Part shown: positions 12,767-13,084 of the stretch, in pieces
How positions within the stretch are numbered: the first letter of the stretch is position 1
Layout: each line of letters starts with the position of its first letter
Assembly: GCA_009783775.1 (NCBI GenBank)
Contig: WRCT01000036.1
Span: forward strand, 1 to 13,084
DNA: 13,084 bases
Origin: Clostridiales bacterium
GTDB taxonomy: Bacteria > Bacillota > Clostridia > Christensenellales > CAG-138
Direction: 5' to 3'
The notes under the pieces: model-generated
The model's input: the letters and a program-made list of their open reading frames with translations, nothing else
What the model was told of the DNA's origin: nothing
Database searches by the model: none
Program-made: the position numbers and the translations under genes

Positions 12767-13084
12767 ATGAAAACACGGAAAACAAAAAGAATCAAATGGT
12801 TCAATGCGGTGCTATGCTTGTTTTTGTCATGCATCATAGTCGCCTCATTGGTATTTGTCGCGCTGGCGCAGGACGGAGATCCCGCGCCGGAGGCAGAAGT
12901 CCCGCGCATGGAGACCGAGCTCGCTGAGACCGTGGAAGAACCGGAAGAGCCCAAGAACTCGGAGGAACCCGAAGAATCGGCGGAACCGGATGGCGGCGAA
13001 GAAGAGGCAGGAGACCTCCCCACGCGCACGCCCGTGCCGGACAAAGTCACAACCGATGGTCCTGCGGAGAACAATAACGAAGAC
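12767..13084 (+). CDS. exported or membrane-anchored protein with acidic Pro/Glu linker, 3' end outside the window
   Basis: 106 codons are open to the last base, so the gene continues beyond the window. Seen: a very basic N-terminus (MKTRKTKRIKW), a hydrophobic segment at about residues 13-32 ending VFVALA followed by QDG, which fits a signal peptidase I site after Ala-Leu-Ala, then about 70 residues of low-complexity acidic sequence full of Glu, Pro and Ala (for example EEPEEPKNSEEPEE), and a Thr/Pro-rich stretch. Such linkers usually space a secreted domain away from the membrane or wall; that domain, if present, is not in view. No family can be named. ATG 12767 is the only sensible start in the frame. 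It is immediately downstream of a signal peptidase gene but has its own promoter and a structured leader. Confidence 0.7.
   Translation, partial: MKTRKTKRIKWFNAVLCLFLSCIIVASLVFVALAQDGDPAPEAEVPRMETELAETVEEPEEPKNSEEPEESAEPDGGEEEAGDLPTRTPVPDKVTTDGPAENNNED

Overview
The window looks like chromosomal DNA from a GC-rich, spore-forming member of the Clostridia. The evidence is a pair of small acid-soluble spore proteins, strong AGGAGG-type ribosome binding sites, Gram-positive-style MreC/MreD/PBP2 and signal peptidase genes, and long GC-driven antisense reading frames across the core genes. The exact lineage cannot be fixed from the sequence. Both ends cut through genes: an ABC-F ATPase lacks its N-terminus at position 1, and a secreted or membrane-anchored protein runs off the end at 13084.

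Layout. 1-1695 is an ABC-F ATPase whose C-terminal linker contains an in-frame palindromic repeat. A second copy of that repeat supplies its stop codon and is followed by a larger hairpin repeat (1735-1810). 1865-5632 is a tightly overlapping mreC-mreD-mrdA cell-elongation operon with its own extended -10 promoter placed so close that the mreC message may be leaderless; mreB, rodA and the min genes are not here. 5652-7619 is a lower-GC island with one unrecognised gene and one membrane-anchored BspA-type leucine-rich-repeat gene, separated by a short GC-rich scrap. 7620-7847 is non-coding and carries short tandem repeats and a terminator-like hairpin. 7848-8282 (minus strand) is a tandem pair of alpha/beta-type spore DNA-binding proteins. 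8436-10370 is a membrane-bound nucleotide-sugar 4,6-dehydratase of the WbpM/PglF/CapD type, started by a near-consensus promoter and a TTG codon. 10373-10535 is a 163-bp near-palindrome filling the whole gap to a YkuE-like metallophosphoesterase (10535-11452). 11548-12626 is a promoter-led pair, a DivIVA-like coiled-coil protein overlapping a signal peptidase I. A second strong promoter overlapping the signal peptidase stop codon starts a roughly 100-nt structured leader in front of the last, truncated gene.

Most of the recognisable genes act at the cell envelope: lateral wall synthesis (MreC, MreD, PBP2), surface glycan precursor synthesis, protein export (signal peptidase), a possible polarity or division scaffold, and two anchored or exported proteins. 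The least explained items are the 163-bp palindrome between two genes, the structured leader at 12668-12766, the repeat-in-gene arrangement at the end of the ABC-F gene, and the unknown gene at 5652-6446.
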